Positions 36,620 through 47,880 of a stretch of 64,000 nt of DNA are shown here, one piece after another. The stretch lies in assembly GCA_964020155.1 (NCBI GenBank), contig OZ026560.1, positions 2,974,259 to 3,038,258 on the forward strand, written 5' to 3'. The number at the start of each line of letters is the position of its first letter. Position 1 is the first letter of the stretch. The notes beneath the pieces were generated by a model. The model was not told the origin of the DNA. It was given only the letters and a program-made list of their open reading frames with translations, and ran no database searches. This stretch comes from Chondrilla cf. caribensis. Its lineage: Eukaryota; Porifera; Demospongiae; Chondrillida; Chondrillidae. Both the position numbers and the translations under genes were made by a program.

Positions 36620-37439
36620 TCCCCCAGTACTTATTATTATTCTTACATCATTTCACCACCCGCCTTATTATTATTCACACGTCATCTTATCATCACCTGT
36701 CACCACACGCATAAAAGACGCACTCACACCCTGTATTCCATACCACTGAAGAAGACAGCAGTCAGCTGTCGAAACGTTTGGTGTAAAAATTATTTGGCTA
36801 GTGAATTACATTGAATTTGCGATATAGTACCTATATTAACAAGGAGAGCAAAGGCTGGAACAAGTGCACCAACATGGCAGCTAGATTGGACAGACATATG
36901 ACAGGAAATACATTAGTACACACATTAACACATTCGTACGTACATGTACACACTACCTATATGTATAGGACACCATCACAGCCGGATCAACCAAACAGTG
37001 TGAATACCACATCCCCAAACACTTAATATATTAATATTAACTAAAAAGGGGGATGAGACTACAAACCATGTGGGATGCATAACCGCAGACACCCATATAG
37101 TGAACCAACAGTACCCAATATGATATATGAATACAGATAGGTATACATTTGTACAATGACTCAAACCTGAAATGTAATTATTATATCAAACTGTATAATG
37201 CAGGAGTAGCAGCTCAAGTGGTATTTCTTCAATAGATGTTGGGAAGAATATGAAATTAGCTTTTGACTGCATACGTAAGTATGAAAGTAGTAGAAAGACT
37301 TGACTAACCACAATAAAAATTGTCCTGTACAAAACATCAGTTAGCAGACGGATGACACAGGTAGCTTAACTGGAACTACTAACAAAAACAACATACTTAC
37401 AATGAAAAAGATCAATGTACAGACGGATTCAAAGTGAAC

Positions 37440-37914
37440 TAGGTATATATGTACCTCAAACTACCACTAAGCTCAAGCGAGGTGGAGTAACCAACACAGC
37501 TAGCAGGAATTCTACTGACAAAACAGACCATTACCAACCTCTATGAGGAGACTAAGAATGCACCGAGGTGTCCTGAATGAGCTACCACAAACCACCATCT
37601 AGCAAGGTGGAAATAACCAGCATAGTCAAGACAGTATCAACACCACTTAACAAACAACCAGGACAACCTTCAAGGGGAGATCGACTATAAACGGTGGAAC
37701 GTGTACAAAATAAACTATCTGCAAGCCACCACCAGGCAAGGTGAAACAACAAATGAGGCCAACATAGTAGCAAAACTGCTGACAGTAGGATAGATCTGAG
37801 ATGAGAGCCAAGCAAACTGTCCTATTCTCACTAGACCCACTTTTGGTAGGGGACATTTGTGGGTCTGGGGACTAGACTAGTATTGAGGGCACTTTACATG
37901 CACAAGTGTGCTAA
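37440..37914. repeat. ~120-bp satellite, short tract
   Basis: Three to four units collinear with 29600-29935. The rest of that tract (29935-31430) is deleted here, since sequence jumps from CTGACAGTAGG to AGACCCACTTTTGGTAGGGG. Confidence 0.6.
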
Positions 37915-38728
37915 TCTGATATCTATGGCTGATCGGGAGACACAACCTCAGCAGAGACAACTCTGCTACAAAAGCAAACTAGAACCACCACCCGACTGGT
38001 GTGAATGAGCACCACGGTGGTCCTATTGAACCCCAACAACCTATAATAACCAACACTGCCACACCACCAACCACACCCATCCGTAGGGGTGGACCACACA
38101 AAGCACCCGCTGTATAGTCTCAATTGATCTCCTCTATCACAATAGGTGCAATAACCAACACAGCCACGGGAGGAGGAATACTGCTGGTCAAGTAGAACTA
38201 CAGGAAACCTCAATGAGGAGACCGACAATTTACCGAGGTGCTCAAAATCAACTACAGTACTGTGCCTCAAACCACCTCCATAACAGGTGGGATGAACAAC
38301 ACAGTCAAGACAGCTACACCACTGCTAGCAACACACAACCATACTCAAGGATGACAGGAACATGTCCCAGGACACCAACTGACTGACCAACCAACCAACC
38401 AGACAAACAAAGTGAACCACAACCACCCTATAAGTGGAATCAACCATGAACTGTACATCACAGACAGACTATACAACCAACCACTGCTGGGACAATCTCA
38501 GACACCTTTAATACCATATACAACCACAACTAGCTACACCAAACCTAGAGAAGACAAATTCAATGCACTTGATAAAGAACCTCGAAACCTACACCAATAC
38601 ACAAACACTATCACACTACAAACCTACACCCACCTGGAAAACACCCTAGGGAAGGTTACTATTGTGCAACTATTGAAGGACCACACATACAAAAGTACAC
38701 ACATAACAACACAGCATACACACATGTA

Positions 38729-40903
38729 GAGTAAAGCATCAATTATCGGACACCACCTATTTTCGGACACATAAATTTGCCTATTTCACCAAAACTATAA
38801 AACCTACCGATTCCTTATAAACTTCGTTTTATAAACCATTACATGTATTCGCTCGCTACTCAGTATAAACCTCGTAGCTTATCGCATCGCTCTGCTAGAG
38901 ACGATCTAAAAAAGCGTCCGATAATAATCGATATTCGGACAAAGGGATTAGCTTGCGGACAGACTTCACTACAGAGTGGAGAAGCGAGGAAGTACCGGCA
39001 AAACATCAGAGGTAATAACTCTACATGTCTACTTTGGAATATGAAACTTAGAGGTGGATATCACTTTCAGGAAATCCGAACTTGTTATCTATCCCTTTGT
39101 AAATGATCAAATGCCGAACGAATTTATACTATTTTGGGAATTTATATAGGCTGAATTATGGGGCGCCGTTTGTGCCATAACCTATACACTTTTGACGCAC
39201 GTAGTTATACGGAAGATATACTAAATCGTCGAGCCGATTTTTTTTAATCAATCAACAATTATAATAAAGGCACACATGCGCACTGCCAAGAATAAAGTAT
39301 AATAGTGTAATATATACTGTACATCCTTAAACGTATACATACAAGTGTGCAATTGGGCAACACATAAAACATAGATAGTGAGACTGTGTTGAATACACTA
39401 GATTAAATTAAACTGTCACTGATAATAAGCTGATAGTTGGAGTCAATCTCAGATCTGTTGATGAAATGATGCTTGGAGGATCTTGTTCCCCTAAAACACA
39501 TGATTGTGGAACGGATCAATGAGAAACCGATCTGACACCTGATGAAATTGATCATTTTGGAATAGCTTTGCGTTTTCTTAGTGGCCAATAGGGATGCAAG
39601 CCTCTTGTACATAGTGGAGGTTTCTTGACTCATTCCACCTTGTACGGAGAAAATGAGGGGTGTAAAGCAGCCAAGTTCAATTTCACGGATTCTTTCCCCA
39701 TATGCTCGTTTCTTCTGTCTTTCACATCTATCATAGCAGCGGTCAAGGGGGAGGTTACGAAAGCTTTGGGCAAAAGGATTGAATACCTTAACGTCGAAAA
39801 AAGCCTTTTGCTTACGATCTCCCCAGAAACCCATTGCTACAATGTCGGATCTGGCACCATCATCACTGTTAGCAGAGCTTGGCAGTTTTTCTCCTGAAAG
39901 GGGTGTGAGCTGAGGTTCCACGGCAACATTATTGCAAACTTCTGTCAGGAGGTTGGCGGTGATGTCTCTCAACTCATTGTGTCTGATGGTGGGAAAACCA
40001 CCATTAGGGCAACTGAGGGCATGATCCAGAGAAAGCAGCTTTCCACACACACAGTTGGAGGGGAGATGGATTAGTTTCCAGTTGTACCGGAGACACAGCG
40101 CATCTCTGAATGCACTCTTGTGAAGGGCGAATCCATGACGTTTGATGGGCAGGGCACTAAGCCAGGTTGAGCCACCTTTCTCTTTTGACAGTTCGATGCA
40201 TTTCTGAAGTGGTTTGGACAGCTTGGTTTGAATTTTAACGGACAGTACTCTTTGCTGTTTATTCTGTTCATTGATAACTTCTTTCTTCAATTTCACTTGC
40301 TGGTCCACAATGTCAGTGGACACGGAAGGACATTGTTGTACAATGTGGTCAGTGAGAGGCTTGGTAATCTTCCTTGATGCGATTTAGTATATCGTGTCTA
40401 CGATTTACGTTTACGTGCCTACGATTTACTAAATCGTATTGATGTCACTGTACACTGAATGGCCTTATTCCTCTATATAAATTCCTATTCGCAATATAAA
40501 TTCGTCCGAATTTTGGTCTTTCACAGGGGGTTGGATAACTTGCTCGGATTTCCTGAAGGTGATACATGTCCACCTCTAACTTTCATATCTTATAGTAGAC
40601 ATGTATAGCTTTAATTTAACGTCTGATGTTTTCGGGGTTCTTCGTCGTTTTTCCACTCTGTAGTGAAGTCTGTCCGCAAGCTAATCCCTTTGTCCGAATA
40701 TCGATTATTTTCGGACGCTTTTTTCGATCGTCTCTAGCAGAACGATGCGATAAGCTACGTGGATCTTCCTGAGTGGATAGCGACTACATGTAACGGCCTA
40801 TAAAACAAAGTTCATCGGGAGTCGGTAGGTCTCATAGTTTTGGTGAAATAGCCAAATTTATGTGTCCGAATATAGGTGGTGTCCGCTAATTGATGCTTTA
40901 CTC
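38729..40903. mobile_element. 2175-bp DNA element with long terminal inverted repeats and TA duplication
   Basis: The left end GAGTAAAGCATCAATTATCG and the right end are inverted copies. Similarity runs inward about 430 bp on each side (38729-~39160 and ~40465-40903). TA occurs on both sides (38727-38728, 40904-40905) but once in the empty site, so the target is TA, as in Tc1/mariner-like elements. No DDE transposase is encoded. The only long frame is a retroelement-derived fragment on the minus strand. I call it a non-autonomous element that captured foreign sequence. Confidence 0.8.
39403..40383 (-). CDS. Retroelement-derived endonuclease-like protein fragment inside a DNA transposon
   Basis: Open frame of ~326 codons to the stop at 39403-39405. 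There is no ATG near its start, so it is probably a 5'-truncated fragment. Features in order are STWLSALPIKRHGFALHKSA, a Cys/His patch CVCG..SLDHALSCPNGG, EVCNNVAVEPQLTPLSGE, GARSDIVAMGFWG with AFFDVKVFNPFA (a D...DVK pair like a PD-(D/E)XK nuclease core), and CFTPLIFSVQGGMSQET. This module follows reverse transcriptase in many invertebrate retroelements. The complete lack of internal stops suggests recent origin or selection. It is the intact relative of 4146-5209. The function is inferred. Confidence 0.6.
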   Translation of the reverse strand: MASRKITKPLTDHIVQQCPSVSTDIVDQQVKLKKEVINEQNKQQRVLSVKIQTKLSKPLQKCIELSKEKGGSTWLSALPIKRHGFALHKSAFRDALCLRYNWKLIHLPSNCVCGKLLSLDHALSCPNGGFPTIRHNELRDITANLLTEVCNNVAVEPQLTPLSGEKLPSSANSDDGARSDIVAMGFWGDRKQKAFFDVKVFNPFAQSFRNLPLDRCYDRCERQKKRAYGERIREIELGCFTPLIFSVQGGMSQETSTMYKRLASLLATKKTQSYSKMINFIRCQIGFSLIRSTIMCFRGTRSSKHHFINRSEIDSNYQLIISDSLI

Positions 40904-41184
40904 TATACGTACACCATCACCACAACATGATGAAAACAAAACTACAGACAACAATACACACATGTATTATACACAAGGACCAATACAAAACTTACTGGAA
41001 GAGGTTGGAGGTACCTCGTTAGCAGGTGGAGGCACACTAGAGGTGTGCGTGTCAACCACTCCCCAAGTACACACTGGCATATTCTGCTGCTGGAGAACAC
41101 CCAATAGCTGAGGTCTGCACGGGTTGGTGCTGGCTGAGTTGTGACTTCACAGTGGAGACCGAAGAAGACTACTGACGAAGGACT

Positions 41185-41431
41185 GACGTTGAAGAATCGA
41201 TAAACCTTCCCACTTTAAGCTACAATACGTTACAAAACTAACCAGTTGCATATCCATGTCCATATGTTTTTTTTGTTATCTGACTTTGTACCGAAATTAT
41301 CCATAGCACCACTAGCCGAGTAGGCAGCAGAAAAGCAAAGAACGAACAACAAATCAACCTTCAGATCCTGCGCCATCTTGAACAGCAGTTGTTAGCAGCT
41401 ATGAATCTAGTTACGTACCTGGTCATGCAAG
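41185..41431 (+). promoter_or_regulatory. Promoter/leader of gene C with overlapping upstream ORF
   Basis: The fullest copy of the shared 5' region that still leads into a gene: CCTTCCCACTTTAAGCTAC (41207), GCAGCAGAAAAGCA and GCGCCATCTTGAACAGCAG. An upstream ATG at 41401 opens a 13-codon frame ending at 41439, overlapping the main ATG at 41432 in the +1 frame. The same feature exists before gene B, which suggests shared translational control. Confidence 0.55.
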
Positions 41432-44400
41432 ATGGATGATTTCTTTGATGCTTGTGAAAGAGGGAACTTGGACAAAGTCAAGAGGTTTATCGAGGGAGGA
41501 TACGATGTGAACAAGATAAATCAAAGATCCTTTATGCCGAGAACACCGCTAATGTATGCAGCTGGTGAGGGAAGAGTTGATGTTGTAAAATACTTAATCG
41601 ATCATGGTGCTGACGTCAACAAGGAAGCTTGGAATAAACGAACAGCACTTCACTATGCTAGTAAGAGAGGTGACTTGAAAGTAGTTGAGGCATTACTTAG
41701 TAAGGGTGCAGAAATTGATGTAGAGGATAGGTATCATCGTATTCCTCTAATGTTGGCAGCTGAAAAGGGTAACAATGATGTTTCATTGTATTTAGTCGAT
41801 CATGGTGCTGATGTTGATAAGAAAGATAGTTGTAAGCGAACAACACTTCACTATGCTAGTAGGGGAGGTGACTCGAGAGTAGTCGAGGCATTACTTAGTA
41901 AGGGTGCAGAAATTGATGTAGAAGATGGGGATGGTCGTAGTCCTCTAATGTTGGCAGCTGAAAGTGGACGCATTGATATTTTATTGTATTTAATTGATTG
42001 TGGTGCTGATGTTCATAAGAAAGATGGGCATGAGCGAACAGCACTTCACTATGCTAGTAAGAGGGGTGACTTGAAAGTAGTCGAGGCATTACTTAGTAAG
42101 GGTGCAGGAATTGATGTAGAAGATGGGGATGGTCGTAGTCCTCTAATGTTGGCAGCTGCAAAGAGAGACATTGATATTTTATTGTATTTGATTGATTGTG
42201 GTGCTGATGTCGATAAGAAAGATGGTCATAAGCGAACAGCACTTCATTATGCTAGTGAGAGGGGTGACTTGAAAGTAGTCAAGGCATTACTTAGCAAGGG
42301 TGCAAAAATTGATGTAGAGGATAAGCATCATTGTACTCCTCTAATGTTGGCAGCTGGAAGGGGACACATTGACATTTTACTGTATCTAATCGGTCATGGT
42401 GCACGTGTTGATGTTTATAAGAAAGATGGTCGTAAGCGAACAGCACTTCACTATGCTAGTGAGAGGGGTGACTTGAAAGTAGTTGAGGCATTACTCACTA
42501 AGGGTGCAGAAATTGATGTAGAGGATGGGGATCGTTGTACTCCACTAATATTAGCTGTAAAGAATGAAAAGTTTGCCATTATGTGTCACCTCATTAAAGC
42601 AGGTGCCGATGTAAAGCAATTAGTAAATTACTTCTCTGGTAGTGGGAAGCGTGGTTATTTTGCAAGGAACCATCTTTTACACTCACTCTTTCACACCATT
42701 AAGAATAATCACATAGCAGAAGCAGGTGTGCTCATTACCAATGGTGTTGGTATTGAAGGAGAACTTTATATTAATCCACCCATGACTGCTCTAACATTGG
42801 CTGCTGAGAATGGCCATGATTCATTAGTTAGGAACCTCATTCTTCAAGGAGTTAACGTCAACTACCAGGATGCCAATGGTGATAGTGCTCTTCATTTTGC
42901 TGCTTCTTCTAATCACATCCTGTGTGGTATCCTGCTAGTCGAAGCAGGAGCTGATTTGAGACTCAAGAATAGAGATTCCCGTACACCCCTCGATTTGGCT
43001 TCCAAAGAGCTCAAAGATGCCATTAACCAGACACTGTCATTCAATACAAAGAAGACCGTCTGTGTTATTGGTAATGCATGCAGTGGTAAGAGTACACTTA
43101 TTGCATCACTGCAGAATGAGAATGCTAAATTGTCAAAGAAACTCCGTCATCGTCTGTTTGGAGTGAAGAACATCAGTGAACGTACAGCTGGTATCGAACC
43201 AGTATCTCTCAGCAGTAAACGATATGGAGTCACGGTGTTTCTTGACTTTGCAGGTCAGCACGAATACCACGGTCCTCACGAAATGTTCCTGGAGTCTATT
43301 TCCAGCAAAAGTAGGTGCACTGTGACCATCATCATGATTGTAAAAGTCACAGAAGAAGAACCTGCTATTTCTCAACAACTCGATCGATGGCTTCATCCTG
43401 TGTCTAAAATGGCTACAACCATGAATCCAATTCGAGTGGTTGTCATCGGAAGCCACATAGATAAGGTGAAATCCAAAGTGGAAGCCAAGAGCAAGTTGGA
43501 GCGCTGCTATCAAAGAGTTCGACAAAGCCTTTGTGATGCCCCTTTGAAGTTTCACGATGCATGCTACCTGGATTGCCGTCAACCTTACTCGAGTGATATC
43601 AAGAAGCTGTGTGCATATCTGAATGAGGTCCCAATACCTCAATACAAAGCAGCTGAAATGCCCTACAGTATCTGTTGGGTCATCTCTCGTATGAAGACCT
43701 CACTGGACAGTGAAGCCATTCGAGTATCAGATTTCACAAAGTGGATTGAGGAGAACAAGGCCAATCTCCCCACCAACCTCCCACCGTCAGAAGAAGTCTG
43801 CAAGGATCTCTCATCCACAGGTCACTTTATGTACCTCCCCAACAAGGAAGACCCGTCCAATGGCTGGCTTGTACTGGACCTTCCATTCATACTCCATAAG
43901 GTATATGGGACTCTATTCTCCCCTTCAAAGAAGATTGTCAACCAATTCGGTCTTCTCAATTGTCAAAAGCTGTCTGTCCTTTTCCCCTCACTGGATCAAG
44001 GAATGGTTCGCGATGTCTTAACCAGTTTGGAGTTCTGTGTCGATGTGGATCCGTCAATACTTGCAGAAGAAATCACCCAGCTGACTGAGAGCACAGACCG
44101 GGATCACGACCATCTGTTCTTCCCAGCACTGGTATCATCCCAGCCTCCTAAGGTCTTCCCGCGCTCTCAACAAGGCTGTCATGTGCTATCATGGCAGTTG
44201 GTAGTGGTCAGAAGGCCCTTCATATCTCCTCGTCTTCTTCAAACCATCATCCTTCGATTGGCAGCTCATCGCGTTTTCCACTGCAAGGAAGGTTCTAACA
44301 CCAGGGAGCATTACTGTAGTGTGTGGTGGAACGGAATCTTCTGGCAGTCAAATGAAGATGTGGATGTAGCAGTTCAAATCAGTGACAGCACCGTAGTTGA

Positions 44401-44744
44401 GTTGATTGGAAGAAGTGAGGTCAGTCCGGAAGTTCTCTGTTCGTACGTTTCAATCATCGCTGGAGACATCTCTGCCACAATACGTGAACTGTCCCCGACT
44501 CTATCAGCTACTGCATACATCATCCACCCAGCCGACCCTCAAGTGCTGCTGGAGAATCCCAGATCTCCTGCTCCTCACGAGAAGTTCCGGGTGAACATTA
44601 TACTGGAGAACATAAGAAATGTCAGGAGCACTTGTCTGTCATGCAAAGTAGAGGAGGAACCTGCAACAAGAAAGCCCATTTCTGATTTATTTTGTGGTTT
44701 TGTCCCAAAAGAAGATGTTATTCGACACTTGTCTTTTGTTACTG
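41432..44744 (+). CDS. Gene C exon 1: ankyrin-ROC-COR part (gene spans 41432-45743)
   Basis: The complete gene has exons 41432-44744, 45050-45373 and 45439-45743, for 1313 residues. Exon 1 encodes about 16 ankyrin repeats, the fewest of the three. ROC motifs follow: GNACSGKST (547-555), DFAGQ (605-609) and SHIDK (674-678, Ile where A and B have Met). The COR-like region then runs to residue ~1104. The ankyrin part has its own variants (DCGADVHKKDGHE, RSPLMLAAESGR), while ROC-COR is nearly identical to A and B. The role is as for gene A: probable GTPase-regulated scaffold or sensor, acting in the cytosol because no signal peptide or membrane segment is seen. Confidence 0.87.
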
Positions 44745-45049
44745 GTGAGTTTGTGTGTTTATGTGTATGTATACATGTGAACTGGGATGTGTGCTATTGT
44801 ATAGTACTGTGGTATTGTGTGTTGTGTGCTATTTGAACATACAACAACTCTACTTTATTCTACAGTGCACTATTTGTTCAGTATTGTCCTCTATCTGTTT
44901 GTACATGTACTGTACGTATGTACATGTGTACCACTGTATAGTACTATTACATTGTAGTTCTGTCTGTAATTCTTGCACATCCATTGTTCATTGCGAGTGT
45001 GTGTTGTTGTACTGTAGCAAGTACTGTAGTTCATATTCCATACTTCCAG

Positions 45050-45743
45050 GTACAACAGCACCTCGTCCTTGTCAAGTCTTTGACTGTGAAGCATTCATGG
45101 ACAAGTTCAAGGAAAGATTCCTCCAATCTGTAGACTCACATGCCATTGTGTTGAGACTGGAGATAGAGAAGGTGATCTCTGAAAATCTTGCCTTCACCAT
45201 TGAGCATCATTGTAGTAGACATACTGGAAATGAGAAATTATTTCTATACCTTCGAAGACAGGCTGATCCGGGAAGTATCCGTAAACTGTGTGATGTGATG
45301 ATGAGAGAAGAAGGCTACAAAATGATGAACAAAGTTGGGAAAGACATGGCAAGAGAATTGGATCTACTAACAGGTATGCAAGTACATGTTGCTGTATTTA
45401 TTTATATGTGTTTATCTTTTCCCTTTCCTTTTCACCAGATCCCCTCCTGGCCACGCCCACATTAAATGAGTTGAATCGTCAAGTGATCCCCCATGTTCGT
45501 CTTGATTGGCAGTCTGTCGGTCATCACTTGGAATTAGATCCCTTCGTGATGAAGGTCATAGATGATGACTATCACAATGATGTGGAGAAGTGTTGTCGTA
45601 CCATGTTCACCAGATGGTTGTCTCATGATGAAGGTACAGGAGGAGCCCCAAGACTCTGGAGAACAGTTCTCAAAGCTCTCAAGAATGTCGGGTACACCAG
45701 TGTTGTTGGAGATGTGGAGAGAACACTGTTTGAGCATCAATAA
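45050..45743 (+). CDS. Gene C exons 2 and 3: helical module and Death domain
   Basis: Exon 2 (45050-45373) encodes FDCEAFMDKFKERFLQSVDS...LDLLTG, the possibly CARD-like module. Exon 3 (45439-45743) begins almost directly with DPLLATPTLNELNRQ, so the repeat linker found in A and B is reduced to about one unit. The Death domain follows (VRLDWQSVGHHLE, DYHNDVEKCC, RWLS, RTLFEHQ). Death domains pair with other Death domains in apoptotic or immune complexes. The partner is unknown here. Confidence 0.85.
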
Positions 45744-45764
45744 CAGTCCCAATGTTCTGTTTTA

Positions 45765-47205
45765 TTAATGATCGCCTCTAGTACACACCCATTGATCCCC
45801 TCCCAGACCACATCTGCAGCTTTCCACTGGACAGCACCCACTAATCTCCACGCCATAATAGGCCACACCCACTGATCTCCTCAAGTCACACTTAGTTATT
45901 CCCACTGGACCACACCCACTGTTCCCTTCAAGGACACACACTTGTGACTTCCCTTGTGTTCTCCCATGTCAAGATCACACCCACTGATCTCCAGAACACA
46001 CCCACTTAGTCCTCTCCAGAACAAACCTACTTGACCACACCCACTGATCCCCTTCACACCACACCTAGTTATTCCGTTCAGACCACACCCAATCTTCATC
46101 TCTGGAACACACCCACTGATCCACCTGGGTCACATCTGTTGATACCTACTGATCAGCACTCAATTATCTCCTTCAGACCAGGCCTAGTGCTTCCACTGGA
46201 CCACACCCACTACTCCTCTCCAGATCTGTGGCTTCTACTGGATCACACTCATTGATCCCTCCAGACCACACCCATAAATTCTTGCTGGACCACACCCAGT
46301 GATCACACCACACCCACCAGTCCCATATCCTGACTGGATCACATGATGCCCTCACAACCAACCCTATACCCGTTAATGCCCCCTTGACCACACCCAAGAT
46401 CATGATCACTGATCCTCTCAAGATCACACCCAATGATGCCCTCAAAAATGCATCCAATGATGCCGTCAAGACCACACCCAATGATCCCCTCAAGATCACA
46501 TCCAATGATGCCCTCAACACCACACACACAGCACCTACCTGCTCAAGCCCTCATCCAATGATGCCATCAAGACTGCACCCAATGATGCCATCAAGACCGC
46601 ACCCAATGATGTCATCAAGACCACATTCAATGGTGCCCTCAAGACTACACACAGCACCTACCTGCTCAAACCCTCACCCAATGATTCCCTCAAGACCACA
46701 CCCAATGCATGATGCCCTAAAATCCACACCAAATGATCCCCTCTAGACTACACACATAGCACCTACCTGCTCAAGACCTCACCAAATGATGACCTCAAGA
46801 AAACCTCTTCCAATGATGCCATCAAGACCACACCCAATGATGCCATCAAGAGTACATCCAATGATGCCATCAAGACCACATACAATGATCCCTTCCAGAC
46901 TGATTGCACCCAATGATGCTTTTAACAGCACACCCAATGGTGACATCAAGACCCCACCCAATTTAATGATCTCAAGACCACACCCAATGATGCCATCAAG
47001 AGTACATCCAATGATGCCATCAAGACCACATACAATGATCCCTTCCAGACTGATTGCACCCAATGATGCTTTTAAAAGAACACCCAATGGTGACATCAAG
47101 ACCCCACCCAACGATGCCGCCAAGAACACATCCAATGAAGCCCTCAAGGCAACACCCAATGATCCCTAGCTCAAGACCACACCCAATGATCCCCTTCGGC
47201 CCACA
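45765..47205. repeat. Minisatellite array behind gene C, first part
   Basis: Degenerate CCACACCCACTG units to about 46350, then 24-bp CCCAATGATGCCATCAAGACC units. A ~150-bp segment (46824-46965) is directly repeated at 46975-47115. Frames rich in MPSRPHPM or TTPNDPLK reflect the repeat only. Confidence 0.85.
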
Positions 47206-47207
47206 CC

Positions 47208-47440
47208 TGTCTGTCGGTCATCATTAAGAAGTAGATCCCTCCATGATGAAGGTCATAGACGCTGACTATCACAATGATGTGGAGAAGTGCTGTCGTACCA
47301 TGTTCACCAGATGGTTGTCTCATGATGAAGGTACAGGAGGAGCCCCAAGACTCTGGAGAACAGTTCTCAAAGCTCTCAAGAATGTCGGGTACACCAGTGT
47401 TGTTGGAGATGTGGAGAGAACACTGTTTGAGCATCAATAA
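47208..47440 (+). pseudogene. Orphan Death-domain exon embedded in the array
   Basis: Copy of the last exon of genes A-C, from SVGHH to RTLFEHQ and the stop at 47440. It carries an in-frame TAA at 47225-47227 (HH-stop-EVDPS) and lacks the first part of the domain (LNELNRQVIPHV). It sits directly between minisatellite units, with the normal post-gene sequence after it. This shows that the array plus exon 3 has been duplicated in tandem by unequal exchange. Confidence 0.8.
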
Positions 47441-47880
47441 CAGTACCAATGCTTTGTTTATCAATGATCACCTCTACTACACTGTTTTCCTCAAGACCAC
47501 ACCCACTAATCCCACACAAGACCACACCCACTGTTCCCTTCCAGACCACACCTCTGACATACCTTGTGTTCTGCACTCATCTTGAGAAAACACCTACTGG
47601 ACTATACCCACTGACCATGCCCACTGGACCACACCCACTGATTGCCTCTTGAGTACACTCGAGTTCACTGTAGCCATATCCGTGGATTCCAACTGGACCA
47701 CACCCACTGATTACCTCAAGACCCCAATATGGTTTTCACTTGACTGATCACCAGTAGAACACACCCACTGATCACCTCAAGATCTGTGACTTTCCACTGA
47801 ACTGCACCCAATGATCCCTCAAGACCACGCCCACTGTTCCCTTCCAGACAACACCTAGCAAGTTCTGCTGGCCTACACTC
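47441..47880. repeat. Degenerate minisatellite
   Basis: Similar to 23640-24690 in a shortened form (CCACACCCACTGATCACCTC and related units). No gene. Confidence 0.7.

Larger units (their letters stand above)
35677..36825 (+). mobile_element. 5'-truncated Penelope-like retroelement
   Basis: Flanked by a 14-bp target duplication AGTACCTATATTAA (35663-35676 and 36826-36839), confirmed by the empty site in R2 copies at 14230 and 28962. It keeps only the end of the reverse transcriptase and the GIY-YIG endonuclease. Its 5' end is a fold-back of its own sequence. The 3' end holds GTCGAAACGTTTGGTG. Confidence 0.85.
35080..37560. repeat. Repeat block R2, copy 3, split by a Penelope-like insertion
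   Basis: 35080-35676 and 36826-37560 together equal R2 copies 1 and 2. The 14-bp sequence AGTACCTATATTAA present once in those copies is duplicated here on both sides of the insertion. Confidence 0.7.
37915..41170. repeat. Repeat block R1, copy 5, split by a TA-site transposon
   Basis: 37915-38728 and 40904-41170 join into a normal R1 copy when 38729-40903 and one TA are removed. The empty site is seen at 1905-1915 (ACACATGTATACGTACACC) and 55516-55530. Confidence 0.75.

Noticed and set aside
39625..39897. Plus-strand 90-codon frame
   Set aside because: Shadow of the minus-strand retroelement-derived frame.
38729..40903. LTR retrotransposon with long terminal repeats
   Set aside because: The ~430-bp ends are inverted, not direct, and the target duplication is TA.
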